From: Verrucomicrobiota bacterium
GTDB taxonomy: Bacteria > Verrucomicrobiota > Verrucomicrobiia > Opitutales > Opitutaceae
Direction of reading: 5' to 3'
NCBI GenBank assembly: GCA_023399155.1
Contig: JAEWQP010000001.1
Location: forward strand, 62,001-126,000
Length of the DNA stretch: 64,000 nucleotides
Every line of letters starts with the position of its first letter. The first letter of the stretch is position 1. Shown here one piece after another: positions 1-8,444 of this stretch. The notes beneath the pieces are model-generated. The model worked only from the letters and a program-made list of their open reading frames with translations, searched no databases and was not told the DNA's origin. Both the position numbers and the translations under genes were made by a program.

Positions 1-66
1 CGCGGTGCAGGCAACGAGCGCGGCAATCAGGACGGGAACGAAGGCAAGGAGTCGGAGGTGGCGCAT
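1..66 (-). CDS. N-terminus of a lipoprotein (partial, cut by window edge)
   Basis: Reading leftwards from an ATG at 66-64, the 22 available codons encode a short positively charged start (Met-Arg-His-Leu-Arg), a hydrophobic stretch and a lipobox-like Leu-Val-Ala-Cys with the Cys at residue 20. This is the standard layout of a lipoprotein signal peptide cleaved by signal peptidase II. The rest of the gene lies outside the window, so the mature protein and its function cannot be named. No clear Shine-Dalgarno sequence is visible upstream. Confidence 0.55.
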   Translation of the reverse strand, partial: MRHLRLLAFVPVLIAALVACTA

Positions 67-584
67 GCGGCGGAGGGACGGCCGCCGGCGTGGCCAGCGG
101 CGAGGGAGAGGCGAACAGCGAATCGAAATCCATTCGCGGTGCAACTGCCATGCAGCGCGGCGCTCTGTTCCCGGGCGCGGGTCCAACCTACCGCCCTGCC
201 GCCACGATGCAGCCCTTTGTTCCTCCACTTCCGACGTGAAGGGCCCCCGGGGCGGCCCTCGGCCTTTGAGCAAGCCAATCCTTCACGTGATGCAGTCGCC
301 GATCCTGGCCGCTTTATTGGGGCTCGCGCACTTCGTCAGGAGTGGGCTCCTCCCCCACGAAGACGTCCTTCGACGACCTGAGAAATCGGGCTCGATTGAA
401 TCGCGCCCTGCGCGCCTTGGGGTGCGGATTCCCTGTGCGCTCTATGTCTTCTCTGTGAACTCTGTGATCTGGAGAACCGCGCAGATGCCACGCCCGCGGT
501 GCGGAGCTAAGGAACGAGAACGGTGGCGCCAACGGTTTCGTGCAGCGCCGGGACGGTCGAACGGGCGCCGCGCGCGGTGCCGAC
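67..584. other. Intergenic region without a supported gene
   Basis: About 520 bases lie between the partial lipoprotein gene and the nuclease gene. Several overlapping open frames exist on both strands, but they are rich in Arg, Pro and Ala with no recognisable domain, as expected for chance frames in GC-rich DNA. The only structure I can point to is a degraded copy of the 'ctctgtg' repeat near 432-477, listed separately. Confidence 0.5.
432..477. repeat. Degenerate copy of the 'ctctgtg' dispersed repeat
   Basis: The stretch contains spaced tctgtg/ctctgtg units ending in ggagaacc. It resembles, in degraded form, the better preserved copies at 8185-8216 and at both ends of 62628-62796. It lies between genes and is not part of a coding frame that I support. 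Confidence 0.4.
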
Positions 585-600
585 CTACAGTTCGTAGGTC
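582..600 (-). terminator. Small hairpin overlapping the nuclease stop codon
   Basis: A perfect 7-bp inverted repeat (gacctac/gtaggtc, 582-588 and 594-600, 5-nt loop) covers the last codons and the TAG stop of the minus-strand nuclease gene. No T-run follows it on the minus strand, so calling it a terminator is tentative. Confidence 0.3.
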
Positions 601-1943
601 TGGCCGGGAACGGGATCCAGGACGCGAATCTTGGGTTCCTTCTCCGCAATCTGCTCGGCAAACCAGGCGCGCGCAGGCGGGTCACCGTGGGTCAACACGA
701 TCTGCCGTGGCTCGCAATGCAGCGCGAACTCCAGCAACTCGTCGCGATCCGCATGGCCGGTGAGTTCAAAGCGTTCGATCGAGCACCGCACCGGCGTCTG
801 GAACTGCAGGGCCTCGAAGACGAAGGTGTCGCCCTTGCGCGCGGCGAGGAGCTGTCCGCCCGGGGTTTCCGGGTCGCTATAGCCAACGAAACAGATGGCA
901 TTGCCCGCGTGACCCAGCAGCGAGGCGGCCATGGCATACGACGGGGTGTTTTCCACCAGCATGCCGCTGCTGAGCACGTAGATGCCCTTCTCGGGCGGTT
1001 CACGGCCCGGCGTGAGCCTGCGCGGCGGCGGTTTGACCTTGAGCTCCTTGACGACGGAGCGCGTGAAGTTGCACAGCCCGGTCTTCTTCGCGACCTCGTC
1101 CATCATGTCGCCGAGGTCCATGCCCAGACCGGCGGCAAACACCGGCGAAGGCGGAAGCTTCCGCGTCAGCCGCGCCTCGTGCAGCATGAGAAAGATCTCC
1201 TGCATCCGGCCCAGCGCGAATACAGGGATGAGCACCGAGCCGCCGCGCCCCAGCACGTGGTCGATGGTCCGGATGAGCCGCGCGGCTTCGTTGACGCGGT
1301 CCCGACTGGGATCGCGTTCGGTCCGGCCGCGCGTGGTCTCGGTCACCACGACGTCGAAGTGTCGCGAGGGAAATCGCGCGCCGCCCAGCAGCTTCTGGTC
1401 GTCGAACTGGACGTCTCCCGTGAAGAAATAGTGGCGATGCTTGTGCGCGAGATGCACACCCGCCGCCCCGGGCACGTGGCCGGCGGGATGAAAGGTGATC
1501 TCGACGTCGTCATGGCCGACCGAGAGCTTGCGCGGTTGTCCGAACAACATCGGCACGACCCGCGCCATCGTGGCGTCGACCTCCGCCATGGAATAAAGCG
1601 GGAGATCCAGCGCGTTCTTCTCCTCGCGCTCGCGCTTCATGACGTTGACGGAATTGCGCATCAGCCGCTCGGCGAGTTGCTGGCTCGGCACCGACATGAG
1701 CACGGGCACCCCCGGGCACTGGCGCACAACGAGCGGCAGCGAACCCAGGTGATCGAGATGACAATGGGTGACGATCACGAGATCCGGCGGACGCTGCTCG
1801 AGCAGGGCCAGCGACGGCGTGGCGTCGCGGCCCGAGCGTTTCGGGTGCAGGCCGCAATCAATGAGGATGCGCGCCGCGCCGAGTTCGACGAGATGACAGT
1901 TGGCTCCGACGCCGCCGTAGCGATTTAGGTCCGTCAATTTCAT
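585..1943 (-). CDS. Metallo-beta-lactamase/beta-CASP family exonuclease (YSH1/CPSF73-like)
   Basis: A 452-residue protein with the zinc-binding motif H-C-H-L-D-H at residues 60-65, a downstream His in PAGHVPGAAG and an Asp in FFTGDVQFD. These are metallo-beta-lactamase motifs 2, 3 and 4. The C-terminal half carries beta-CASP signatures: an acidic residue in VVVTETTRG, the His of TGHADRDE and a final His in LTHGDP. This combination is typical of predicted RNA exo/endonucleases related to CPSF73 and bacterial RNase J-like enzymes, acting in the cytoplasm on RNA. The ATG at 1943 was chosen because homology begins immediately (MKLTDLNRYGGVG) and the upstream extension is low-complexity. The gene is divergent from the IMPDH-family gene with about 175 bp between them. 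The substrate cannot be told from sequence. Confidence 0.85.
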   Translation of the reverse strand: MKLTDLNRYGGVGANCHLVELGAARILIDCGLHPKRSGRDATPSLALLEQRPPDLVIVTHCHLDHLGSLPLVVRQCPGVPVLMSVPSQQLAERLMRNSVNVMKREREEKNALDLPLYSMAEVDATMARVVPMLFGQPRKLSVGHDDVEITFHPAGHVPGAAGVHLAHKHRHYFFTGDVQFDDQKLLGGARFPSRHFDVVVTETTRGRTERDPSRDRVNEAARLIRTIDHVLGRGGSVLIPVFALGRMQEIFLMLHEARLTRKLPPSPVFAAGLGMDLGDMMDEVAKKTGLCNFTRSVVKELKVKPPPRRLTPGREPPEKGIYVLSSGMLVENTPSYAMAASLLGHAGNAICFVGYSDPETPGGQLLAARKGDTFVFEALQFQTPVRCSIERFELTGHADRDELLEFALHCEPRQIVLTHGDPPARAWFAEQIAEKEPKIRVLDPVPGQTYEL

Positions 1944-2118
1944 GCATGGCGCTGCGCGCCGCCACACGAGGCGCCAAGACCCCCGGCTTCGCAAACCCAA
2001 AGGTTCGCCCGGTCGGGCCCCGCCCAGCGGGCGGCGACACCGGCGGCCGCGCCCCCGTGTGCCCGCGAAGTTCGCCGCTTGCATTTCGAAAAAACGGGGT
2101 CCACGGTCGTACGGCAAT

Positions 2119-3699
2119 ATGACGACCGAGTCAGTTGCCCGCCACGAGTCCGAGGACGGCCTCTTCTATCTCCCGGCGGCGGATTTCTTCCGCGCCCACC
2201 GGGGTTCCGCCCTCACCTACGACGACGTTTCGCTCGCGACGAACTTCTCCAGCATCCTGCCGAAGGACGCGGATATCTCGACGAGCCTCTCCGACGCGCT
2301 GCGCCTCCAGGTGCCCATCCTGTCCAGCGACATGGACACAGTGACCGAATCGCGCATGGCCATCGCGATGGCGCTCAACGGCGGCATGGGTGTGATCCAC
2401 TACAACATGACGCTCGAGGACCAGATCCGCGAGGTGGCGCGCGTGAAGCACCACATCCACGGCCTCATCCAGGACCCGATCACGGTGCGGCCCGACATGC
2501 ACGTGGGCGACGTGCTCGAGATGATCGAGCAGAAGAAATTCGAGTTCCGCTCCTTCCCCGTCGTCGACGGCGAGGGCCGCCTGTCCGGCCTGCTCACCGG
2601 CAGCGCGGTGAAGGAGGTCTACCGCAGGCGCGCCGTGACGGAGGCGATGACGCCGCGCAAGACGCTCCTTACAGTCAACGTGCGCAACATGGCACTGGAT
2701 CCGATCAAGCAGGCGGAGAAGTTCTTCAGCGAGAACGTCGGCATCACCAAGATGCTCATCGTCGACGACGAGGACCGGCTGCGCGGGCTCATCACGATCT
2801 CCGACATCGAGAAGATCCTGAGCGAGTCGAAGGCCCGCCGCAAACCCAGCCGCGACGCGTCGTTCCGCCTCGTGGTCGGCGCCGCCGTGTCGCCCTTGCG
2901 CCGGCCGGACGGCACGCTTGACCGCGATCGCATCGTCGGCCATGTCGGCGCGCTCACCGACGAATCCGTCGATGCCATCGCTGTATCCACCGCCCACGGA
3001 CATACCGCGGGTGTGGGCGAGATCGTGAAGCTCATCCGCGGCGCTTTCCCGGCCCTCACGATCATCGCGGGCAACGTGACGAGCGGCGAAGGCGTGGAGT
3101 TCCTCGCCGGCTGCGGCGCCGATGCGGTCAAGATCGGCCAGGGGCCCGGCTCGATCTGCACCACCCGCATGGTGGCCGGCGTGGGCATCCCGCAGCTCAC
3201 CGCGCTCTACGTCGCCTCGCGCACCGCGCAGCGCACCGGCACCCGGCTCATCGCCGACGGCGGCATCGTGAAGTCCGGCGACATCGTGAAGGCGCTCACG
3301 CTCAGCGACGCCGTCATCCTCGGCGGCCTGCTCGCCGGCTGCCGCGAGGCACCGGGCGAGATCATGGAAATCCGCGGCAAGCTCTACAAGCAGTACCGCG
3401 GCATGGGCAGCCTCAGCGCGATGAAGTCCGGCTCAGCGGCCCGTTACGGTCAGGACAAGACCGACACGACGCGCAAGCTCACGGCCGAGGGCATCGAGGC
3501 CCTCAAGGAGGTCTCCGGCTCGGTCGACAACGTCCTCGCCGACCTGATCGGCGGCGTCCAGTCGGGCATGGGCTACCTCGGCGCAAAGAACCTCGCCGAG
3601 CATCGCGCCCTCGCCCGCTACGTCCGCGTCACGATGGCCGGCATGAAGGAGGCCGCGCCGCACGACGTCATCGAGGTGTCGACGCGCAAGGAGGACTGA
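2119..3699 (+). CDS. guaB: IMP dehydrogenase-family protein with CBS pair
   Basis: A 526-residue TIM-barrel protein of the IMPDH/GMPR family. The N-terminus has the usual ALTYDDVSL segment. A pair of CBS domains occupies roughly residues 112-235. The catalytic loop GPGSICTTR gives Cys347, and the C-terminal flap keeps an Arg-Tyr pair in SAARYGQ and the Glu-Gly-Ile motif. The family oxidises IMP to XMP with NAD+, the first committed step of GMP synthesis. Two positions are unusual. The Asp of the family's D-S-S/A-H-G-H motif is Ser here (AVSTAHGH, near residue 290), and the Gly-Arg-Val-x-Tyr-Lys-Gly segment after the flap is replaced by an unrelated sequence. A GMP-reductase-type activity (as in actinobacterial GuaB1, also CBS-containing) is therefore a possible alternative. 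The ATG at 2119 starts right before the conserved N-terminus. Confidence 0.85.
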   Translation: MTTESVARHESEDGLFYLPAADFFRAHRGSALTYDDVSLATNFSSILPKDADISTSLSDALRLQVPILSSDMDTVTESRMAIAMALNGGMGVIHYNMTLEDQIREVARVKHHIHGLIQDPITVRPDMHVGDVLEMIEQKKFEFRSFPVVDGEGRLSGLLTGSAVKEVYRRRAVTEAMTPRKTLLTVNVRNMALDPIKQAEKFFSENVGITKMLIVDDEDRLRGLITISDIEKILSESKARRKPSRDASFRLVVGAAVSPLRRPDGTLDRDRIVGHVGALTDESVDAIAVSTAHGHTAGVGEIVKLIRGAFPALTIIAGNVTSGEGVEFLAGCGADAVKIGQGPGSICTTRMVAGVGIPQLTALYVASRTAQRTGTRLIADGGIVKSGDIVKALTLSDAVILGGLLAGCREAPGEIMEIRGKLYKQYRGMGSLSAMKSGSAARYGQDKTDTTRKLTAEGIEALKEVSGSVDNVLADLIGGVQSGMGYLGAKNLAEHRALARYVRVTMAGMKEAAPHDVIEVSTRKED

Positions 3700-3815
3700 C
3701 CGGCCCCGAGCGCCTTCAAGCAGCGCGATCCCCCCACTCTTCGGAACCAAGCCTCGCCCGCGCCCGCCCTGCTCCGGGGCGACGGCGCGGAGTGCGTGCG
3801 CGGATCAGACACGGC

Positions 3816-5351
3816 TCAGAGCCTGGAGTTCGAGACGAACGCGATCCGCGTGCTGTCGGGCGACCAGCTCGGCGTGTTGATCGATCCCTGACCGCCGTAG
3901 AAGTATGCGATGACGCGCGGCACGCCGCCCGCGGCCGGCATGAGCTTGAGCGTGCAATGCTGGTAGAACGGGTGCGACCAGGGATCAATTTCCTTCGGGT
4001 AGCTCAAGTAGATGATCCACTTTCCGTCCGGCGAGATGTGCGGGAACCAGTCGTTGTATTCGTCGAACGTGACCTGCTCGGGATGGCTGCCGTCCGGCCG
4101 CATCCGCCAGATCTTCATCGTGCCGGTGCGCACGGAGTTGAAATAGATGAACTCGCCGCCCGGCGTGAACTCCGCGCCATCGTCAAGCGTGCCCGGCGGC
4201 GTGAGCGGCGTTTCCTCCCGGGTTTCGATGTCGATCGACCACAGGTTGCGAAAGTCGCCCGTCTCGCCGTGCCGCGCGCCCGTGAAGATCAGCGCCTTCC
4301 CATCCGGCGACCAGCCGTGAAGGTACGTGTGTCCACGCTCCGGAGACGATATCTGGACCGGCGCGTCGGAGCCCGTCACCGGCAGGATGAACGCCGTCGA
4401 GCGCCGGGGCTCGCCCGCGTAGTTGCTGAGCGCGAGCATGGTGCCGTCAAACGAAAGCACGTGGTCGTTGTTGTTCTGCCGGAACGGTCCGGTGTTCAGT
4501 TCCGCCACTTGGGCTGTCGCCAGGTCGAAGGTGTACATGACACCCGCCGCGCTGTTGTAGATGAGCTTGTCATCGCGCGTCCAGTTCGGCGCCTGGATCG
4601 AGCCCGGCTCGCTGTGCACGATGCGTCGGTGTCCCGTCGCCACGTCCATCACCTCGAGATGGCTGCCGATGTAGTCGCGGTAAGGCGTGAATCCCTCCGG
4701 CGCCGGGATGATGACGCGCACGTTGCTGAAGACGGCCCGTTCAACCACATCCTCCTCGTGCGAGCACAGGAACAATCCCACATGGGCTGCGGCACCAAGC
4801 GGCACATCCTGCACGACGGATTTGTAATGCTCGCCGGATACGGCCGAGGAGAACATGAAGGTGTTTCCGCGACGCTCGAGCTGGATGTCCGTGGGATGAA
4901 ACGAGGAGACGACAGCCTGGTGCGTCACGTCGTTGGCGCCGAGCCGGTACTGCAGCGAGGTCAGGGTGTCGCCGTGGACGCAGGCGTCAGCGTACGGTGA
5001 GCCGGCCTCAAGGCTGTCCCGCGCGATGATGCCGAGCTTGCGGTGGCTGTTGACCCCCTCGCCGACGAACCGGACCGTCGCCTGCACGATGAAGTCGCCG
5101 TCGATCTTCTTCCAGAGGAAGTGGAACTGGTCGGTGTTTCCCCACATGTTCGCGCCCGCCGCCGACACGGTGTAGACCTGGTTGGTCTCATCGTAGACCG
5201 CATCGCCGGCGAGCCGCGGCTCGCCGACATCCTGGTGGTGGTCAAAGATACCAATGGGTTTCATTTCGGCCGAGAGGGGCATGTGGAACGGAACGGTCGA
5301 GACAACCGTCAGTGCGAGCGCCGCACGTGCGGCGGGGGTGAACAGAGACAT
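3816..5351 (-). CDS. Secreted TolB-like beta-propeller protein with N-terminal DUF1349-type domain
   Basis: The 511-residue product begins with a signal peptide (hydrophobic stretch to about residue 28, ending Pro-Leu-Ser-Ala). Residues about 35-205 look like a concanavalin/DUF1349-type beta-sandwich (motifs such as FHFLWKKIDGDF and KLGIIARDS). The C-terminal half has repeated WD40-like/PD40 units of the TolB type, each with a W/F-SPDGK-type turn (GWSPDGK, HISPDGKWI, SWSPDSTRIAF). It is therefore probably a periplasmic or exported protein with a lectin-like domain and a beta-propeller, not the TolB subunit of the Tol-Pal system, because no tol genes are near. The start at 5351 was chosen for the signal peptide. 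The gene is divergent from the cytochrome-sugar dehydrogenase gene. Its ligand is unknown. Confidence 0.75.
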   Translation of the reverse strand: MSLFTPAARAALALTVVSTVPFHMPLSAEMKPIGIFDHHQDVGEPRLAGDAVYDETNQVYTVSAAGANMWGNTDQFHFLWKKIDGDFIVQATVRFVGEGVNSHRKLGIIARDSLEAGSPYADACVHGDTLTSLQYRLGANDVTHQAVVSSFHPTDIQLERRGNTFMFSSAVSGEHYKSVVQDVPLGAAAHVGLFLCSHEEDVVERAVFSNVRVIIPAPEGFTPYRDYIGSHLEVMDVATGHRRIVHSEPGSIQAPNWTRDDKLIYNSAAGVMYTFDLATAQVAELNTGPFRQNNNDHVLSFDGTMLALSNYAGEPRRSTAFILPVTGSDAPVQISSPERGHTYLHGWSPDGKALIFTGARHGETGDFRNLWSIDIETREETPLTPPGTLDDGAEFTPGGEFIYFNSVRTGTMKIWRMRPDGSHPEQVTFDEYNDWFPHISPDGKWIIYLSYPKEIDPWSHPFYQHCTLKLMPAAGGVPRVIAYFYGGQGSINTPSWSPDSTRIAFVSNSRL

Positions 5352-5712
5352 GGTTTCGGGGGGATTTGGAACTGACAGAGCGGAGACGCTCACCAGCCGG
5401 TCCCGGTTTCTACGCTGATCCGCGACTCGTTCCAGGCAGACCCGGCTGTTCCTGACCGGGCCGGCGGTACGCCGTCGACAATGGCCCCGGCACGTCCCGG
5501 ATGCCGGACGTCCATCGGCTGGCGGTTCGCCGGCCGAAATGTCGGCGCCCTCGAGCCGGCAACGCGCTCGAGGATGCTGGAGTTCCCCGGCCAATACGCC
5601 CCCTCGGACCACCCAAGTGCCCGGCACGAAGCCTGCAGCGATCGCGGCACGTCACCCGTGAAACCCGGACGATCTTCTGCGGTCTCGTAGCAACGTATTC
5701 ACACCGCACATC
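5352..5712. other. Divergent promoter region, no gene seen
   Basis: These 361 bases separate the starts of the TolB-like gene (leftward) and the cytochrome-sugar dehydrogenase gene (rightward), so both promoters should lie here. I see no convincing conserved boxes, hairpin or small gene. Confidence 0.5.
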
Positions 5713-7272
5713 ATGCACGCGCAAGCTTCCCCGACCCGCCGGCCTCGCCACACATCCCGTGGAGCGGCATCCGGCATCCCACCTATCCATGGCATCGGGA
5801 AACAGCTGCGCCGCGCTAGCCGTTGGACACTTGTACTCGCTCTCGGAGCGACCTACGTGCCGCTCTCCGCTGCGGTCGACCATACGTCCGGTTCTCACGA
5901 GGACATCGCCGCGCCATCGCAGCACGGCGCCGGGCTCTACCGTTCGCTCTGCGCGGGCTGCCACGGCCTGGATCTTCAGGGCGGACTCGGCTCAAGCCTG
6001 ATCACCGACCAGTGGCGCTTCGGCGGCGATGACGAGTCGATCGCGACAACCATCCGCGACGGACGTGCCGAGATCGGGATGCCGCCCATGGGGCACGCCC
6101 TTTCCGACGACGACCTGCGCGAGCTCATCCTCTTCCTTCGGGAGCAGATCACCGGCGCCGGCTCGATTCGCATGGATCCGCCGTCGCCCGTGACCGATGC
6201 TTCCACCCTGACGGAGCTGCACGCGTTCCGGGTCGAACCGCTGACCGATGCACTCGAGACACCCTGGGCGATCGACTTCCTTCCCGATGGGTCAATGCTC
6301 ATCACGGAGAAGGAGGGACGCCTGCGCGTCGTCGGCCCGGACGGACTCCGGCCACCGATCTCCGGGACACCCGATGTCTGGCACGTCGGACAGGGCGGAC
6401 TCCTCGATGTCGCCGTTCACCCGGACTACGCTCGCAACGGCTGGATCTACCTCACGTATTCACATTCTCCCTCGGGGGACGAGGGGATGCTCGCCGTGGA
6501 GCGCGGGCGCATTCGCGACGGCGCGTGGGTCGATCGCGAGATGCTCTTTTCGACTGCTCCCGGCCGGCTGCGGCCCGGCGGTGCGCAGTTCGGGAGCCGC
6601 CTGGTGCTCGATGGCGCCGGTCACCTGTATTTCTCGGTGGGCGACCGTGATTTCCCCGAGGACGCCCAGGACCTCGGGCGACCCAATGGCAAGATCCACC
6701 GCATCCGGGAGGATGGTCAGGTCCCCGAGGACAACCCGTTTGCCGGCCGCGATGACGCGCTTTCCACCGTCTGGACTCTCGGCCATCGGAATCCCCAGGG
6801 GCTCACACTACACCCGCTCACCGGTGAACTCTGGTCGACGGAACACGGGCCGCGCGGAGGCGACGAGCTCAATCACATCGCTCGCGGCGCCAACTACGGC
6901 TGGCCGCGGATCACCCATGGCACGAACTACGACGGGACGATCATCAGCGAACACACACAGGCCGACGGCATGCAACAGCCTGCGATGTACTGGACGCCCT
7001 CCCTCGGCGTCTGCGCCCTGCACGTCTACACGGGCGATGCGTTCCCGCGCTGGCGTCACCACTACTTCATGACGAGCCTCGTCCGGGAGGAGCTTCGCAG
7101 GCTCGAGATCGTCGAGGGTCGTGTCGTGCACGAGGAGGTGATTCTCCACGGGATGGGCCGCGTGCGCGATGTGGCGACGGGTCCTGACGGCTTCCTCTAC
7201 ATCCTCTTCAACATTCCCGATCGCCTCGTCCGCCTCGTGCCGGAGGCGACACCGCCGCACGGCGACTCCTGA
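5713..7272 (+). CDS. Cytochrome c fused to PQQ-type glucose/sorbosone dehydrogenase
   Basis: A 519-residue exported protein. After a basic N-terminus and a hydrophobic segment (about residues 38-54) comes a small cytochrome c domain with the haem motif C80-A-G-C83-H84 and a candidate axial Met in IGMPPMG (Met123 or Met126). From about residue 165 to the end it matches the six-bladed soluble quinoprotein sugar dehydrogenase (GSDH) family, with TPWAIDFLPDG near the start and HRNPQGLTLHP and GPRGGDELN further on. The domain order suggests that electrons removed from a sugar by a PQQ-type centre pass directly to the fused haem and on to the respiratory chain in the periplasm. The exact sugar is unknown. 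Related GSDH-fold proteins can lack PQQ, so enzymatic activity is inferred. The ATG at 5713 gives the most complete export signal. Confidence 0.8.
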   Translation: MHAQASPTRRPRHTSRGAASGIPPIHGIGKQLRRASRWTLVLALGATYVPLSAAVDHTSGSHEDIAAPSQHGAGLYRSLCAGCHGLDLQGGLGSSLITDQWRFGGDDESIATTIRDGRAEIGMPPMGHALSDDDLRELILFLREQITGAGSIRMDPPSPVTDASTLTELHAFRVEPLTDALETPWAIDFLPDGSMLITEKEGRLRVVGPDGLRPPISGTPDVWHVGQGGLLDVAVHPDYARNGWIYLTYSHSPSGDEGMLAVERGRIRDGAWVDREMLFSTAPGRLRPGGAQFGSRLVLDGAGHLYFSVGDRDFPEDAQDLGRPNGKIHRIREDGQVPEDNPFAGRDDALSTVWTLGHRNPQGLTLHPLTGELWSTEHGPRGGDELNHIARGANYGWPRITHGTNYDGTIISEHTQADGMQQPAMYWTPSLGVCALHVYTGDAFPRWRHHYFMTSLVREELRRLEIVEGRVVHEEVILHGMGRVRDVATGPDGFLYILFNIPDRLVRLVPEATPPHGDS

Positions 7273-7446
7273 GCGCCGCGACGACCGCAGCCCGGCGCCA
7301 CCGCACCCGTGCACTCAGCCTGGGTCCGCCGCCTAGCCGGCCTACAGCAAATCCATCGCCTGCCCCGCCCGTAAGCTCTTCAAAGCGTAGTCCTGCCACG
7401 AGACGCTTGAATGCGAGCCTGCGACATCCATTCCCTCAATACAACC

Positions 7447-7806
7447 ATGACAACCAAGCAAATCGCCGAACGCCTGGTCGCCCTTTGCCGGGAGGCCAAA
7501 TACGAGCAAGCCCAGCGCGAACTCTATGCCGAGAACGCAGTCAGCCTCGAGCCCTATGCCACTCCGGATTTCGAGCAGGAGACGCGCGGGCTCGCCGCCA
7601 TCCTCGAGAAAGGCCGGAAGTTCTCCGCCATGGTCGAAACGATGCATGGCACGTGGGTGTCCGAACCGCTCGTCGCCGGCAGCTCGTTCGCCTGCACCAT
7701 GCGCCTGGACGCCACGATGAAGGACAAGGGTCGCATGGACGTGACAGAGCTCTGCGTCTACACAGTGAAAGACGGAAAAATCGATTCCGAGCGCTTCGTT
7801 CTGTAG
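7447..7806 (+). CDS. SnoaL-like (NTF2 fold) small protein
   Basis: A 119-residue cytoplasmic protein whose pattern fits the SnoaL-like/NTF2 superfamily. It has a helical start (TTKQIAERLVALCREAKYEQA), the L-Y-A-E-N-A-V-S segment and a beta-rich C-terminus. The family includes isomerases, hydrolases and many proteins of unknown role, so no reaction is assigned. The start at 7447 (MTTKQ) is preferred. An in-frame ATG at 7411 would add 12 residues that do not resemble the family. The gene follows the sugar dehydrogenase by 174 bp and could be a separate unit. Confidence 0.7.
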   Translation: MTTKQIAERLVALCREAKYEQAQRELYAENAVSLEPYATPDFEQETRGLAAILEKGRKFSAMVETMHGTWVSEPLVAGSSFACTMRLDATMKDKGRMDVTELCVYTVKDGKIDSERFVL

Positions 7807-8009
7807 CGACGGAATCGGATCGGCGCGCGGCCAACCACCGCGGGGCGCGATCGCAGCTGCAAACTGCAGGACCGCGCCGAAGGCTCGATGCACAACGCTC
7901 GTCGAAGCCGCGATTCACCCCCGACCGCAGATCGCCGCAATATTCGGCAGCGACGCGAGTTACGCGACCAACGCCATGGCCGGCATCGCACCTGCGAAGG
8001 CGTGTCGCC

Positions 8010-8159
8010 ATGAAAAACAAACCTGCCATTGCCCTTGTTATCGCTCTCTTTATCGCCGGCCTCACCCTCGCGGGATGCAGCACGACCGAAGGTATCGGCC
8101 GTGATCTTGAGAGTGCTGGCGAGGAGATCCAAGACGAGGCCCGCGACGCCCGGCGCTAA
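8010..8159 (+). CDS. Entericidin A/B-like small lipoprotein
   Basis: A 49-residue protein: short basic start (MKNKPA), hydrophobic segment, lipobox Leu-Ala-Gly-Cys with Cys at residue 23, then a charged tail with the Thr-x-Gly-x-Gly-x-Asp-Leu pattern and acidic/amphipathic residues (RDLESAGEEIQDEA). Length, lipobox and the G-x-G-x-D-x-x-x-x-G pattern are those of the EcnA/EcnB entericidin family, small envelope lipoproteins linked to stress responses in enterobacteria. No second entericidin gene is adjacent. The role in this organism is unknown. Confidence 0.8.
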   Translation: MKNKPAIALVIALFIAGLTLAGCSTTEGIGRDLESAGEEIQDEARDARR

Positions 8160-8184
8160 ACCCCGGGCGTCTCGCGCACTCGGA

Positions 8185-8216
8185 TTTGAACCACAGAGGA
8201 CACGGAGGGCACAGAC
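8185..8216. repeat. 'gaaccacagaggacacggagg' dispersed repeat copy
   Basis: This copy (ttgaaccacagagga followed by cacggagggcacag) is nearly identical to the left arm of the inverted-repeat element at 62628-62656 and to the reverse complement of 62768-62796. It starts 26 bp after the entericidin stop codon and lies in non-coding DNA. Confidence 0.7.
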
Positions 8217-8287
8217 CGTATGGAGGTTGGACGAGTGCTCTGGCCCACCCGCGTGTCCCCCCGCGTCGGCGACGGAGCGGTCGATAT

Positions 8288-8344
8288 CCGCAAAGAGTCG
8301 CAGAATGCACAGGTCACCCTTGCGTCTTCTGCGCCTCTTTGCGG
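8288..8344. repeat. REP-like hairpin, 18-bp arms
   Basis: The arms ccgcaaagagtcgcagaa (8288-8305) and ttctgcgcctctttgcgg (8327-8344) are reverse complements at 17 of 18 positions, separated by 21 bases. A related sequence (ggccgtaaagaggcgcagtag) sits at 61113-61143 between oleA and fabI. Together with 8185-8216 it makes the gap between the entericidin and egtD genes mostly repeat DNA. Confidence 0.65.
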
Positions 8345-8444
8345 CCCACCGCGGCGAGCATCCATGGCGAGGTTCGACGGAGCCACGGCCCCCTTCGACG
8401 CAGCCACGACGACGTGCTGCGTAGCGATCGACCCACGCGCGCCG

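Noticed and set aside
3400..3560. Apparent loss of the catalytic Arg in the IMPDH-family protein
   Set aside because: The missing R-V-x-Y-K-G segment is not the catalytic pair. The Arg-Tyr dyad is in SAARYGQ and is intact.
3816..5351. TolB of the Tol-Pal system
   Set aside because: The N-terminal DUF1349-like domain and absence of tolA/Q/R/pal neighbours argue against the Tol-Pal subunit.
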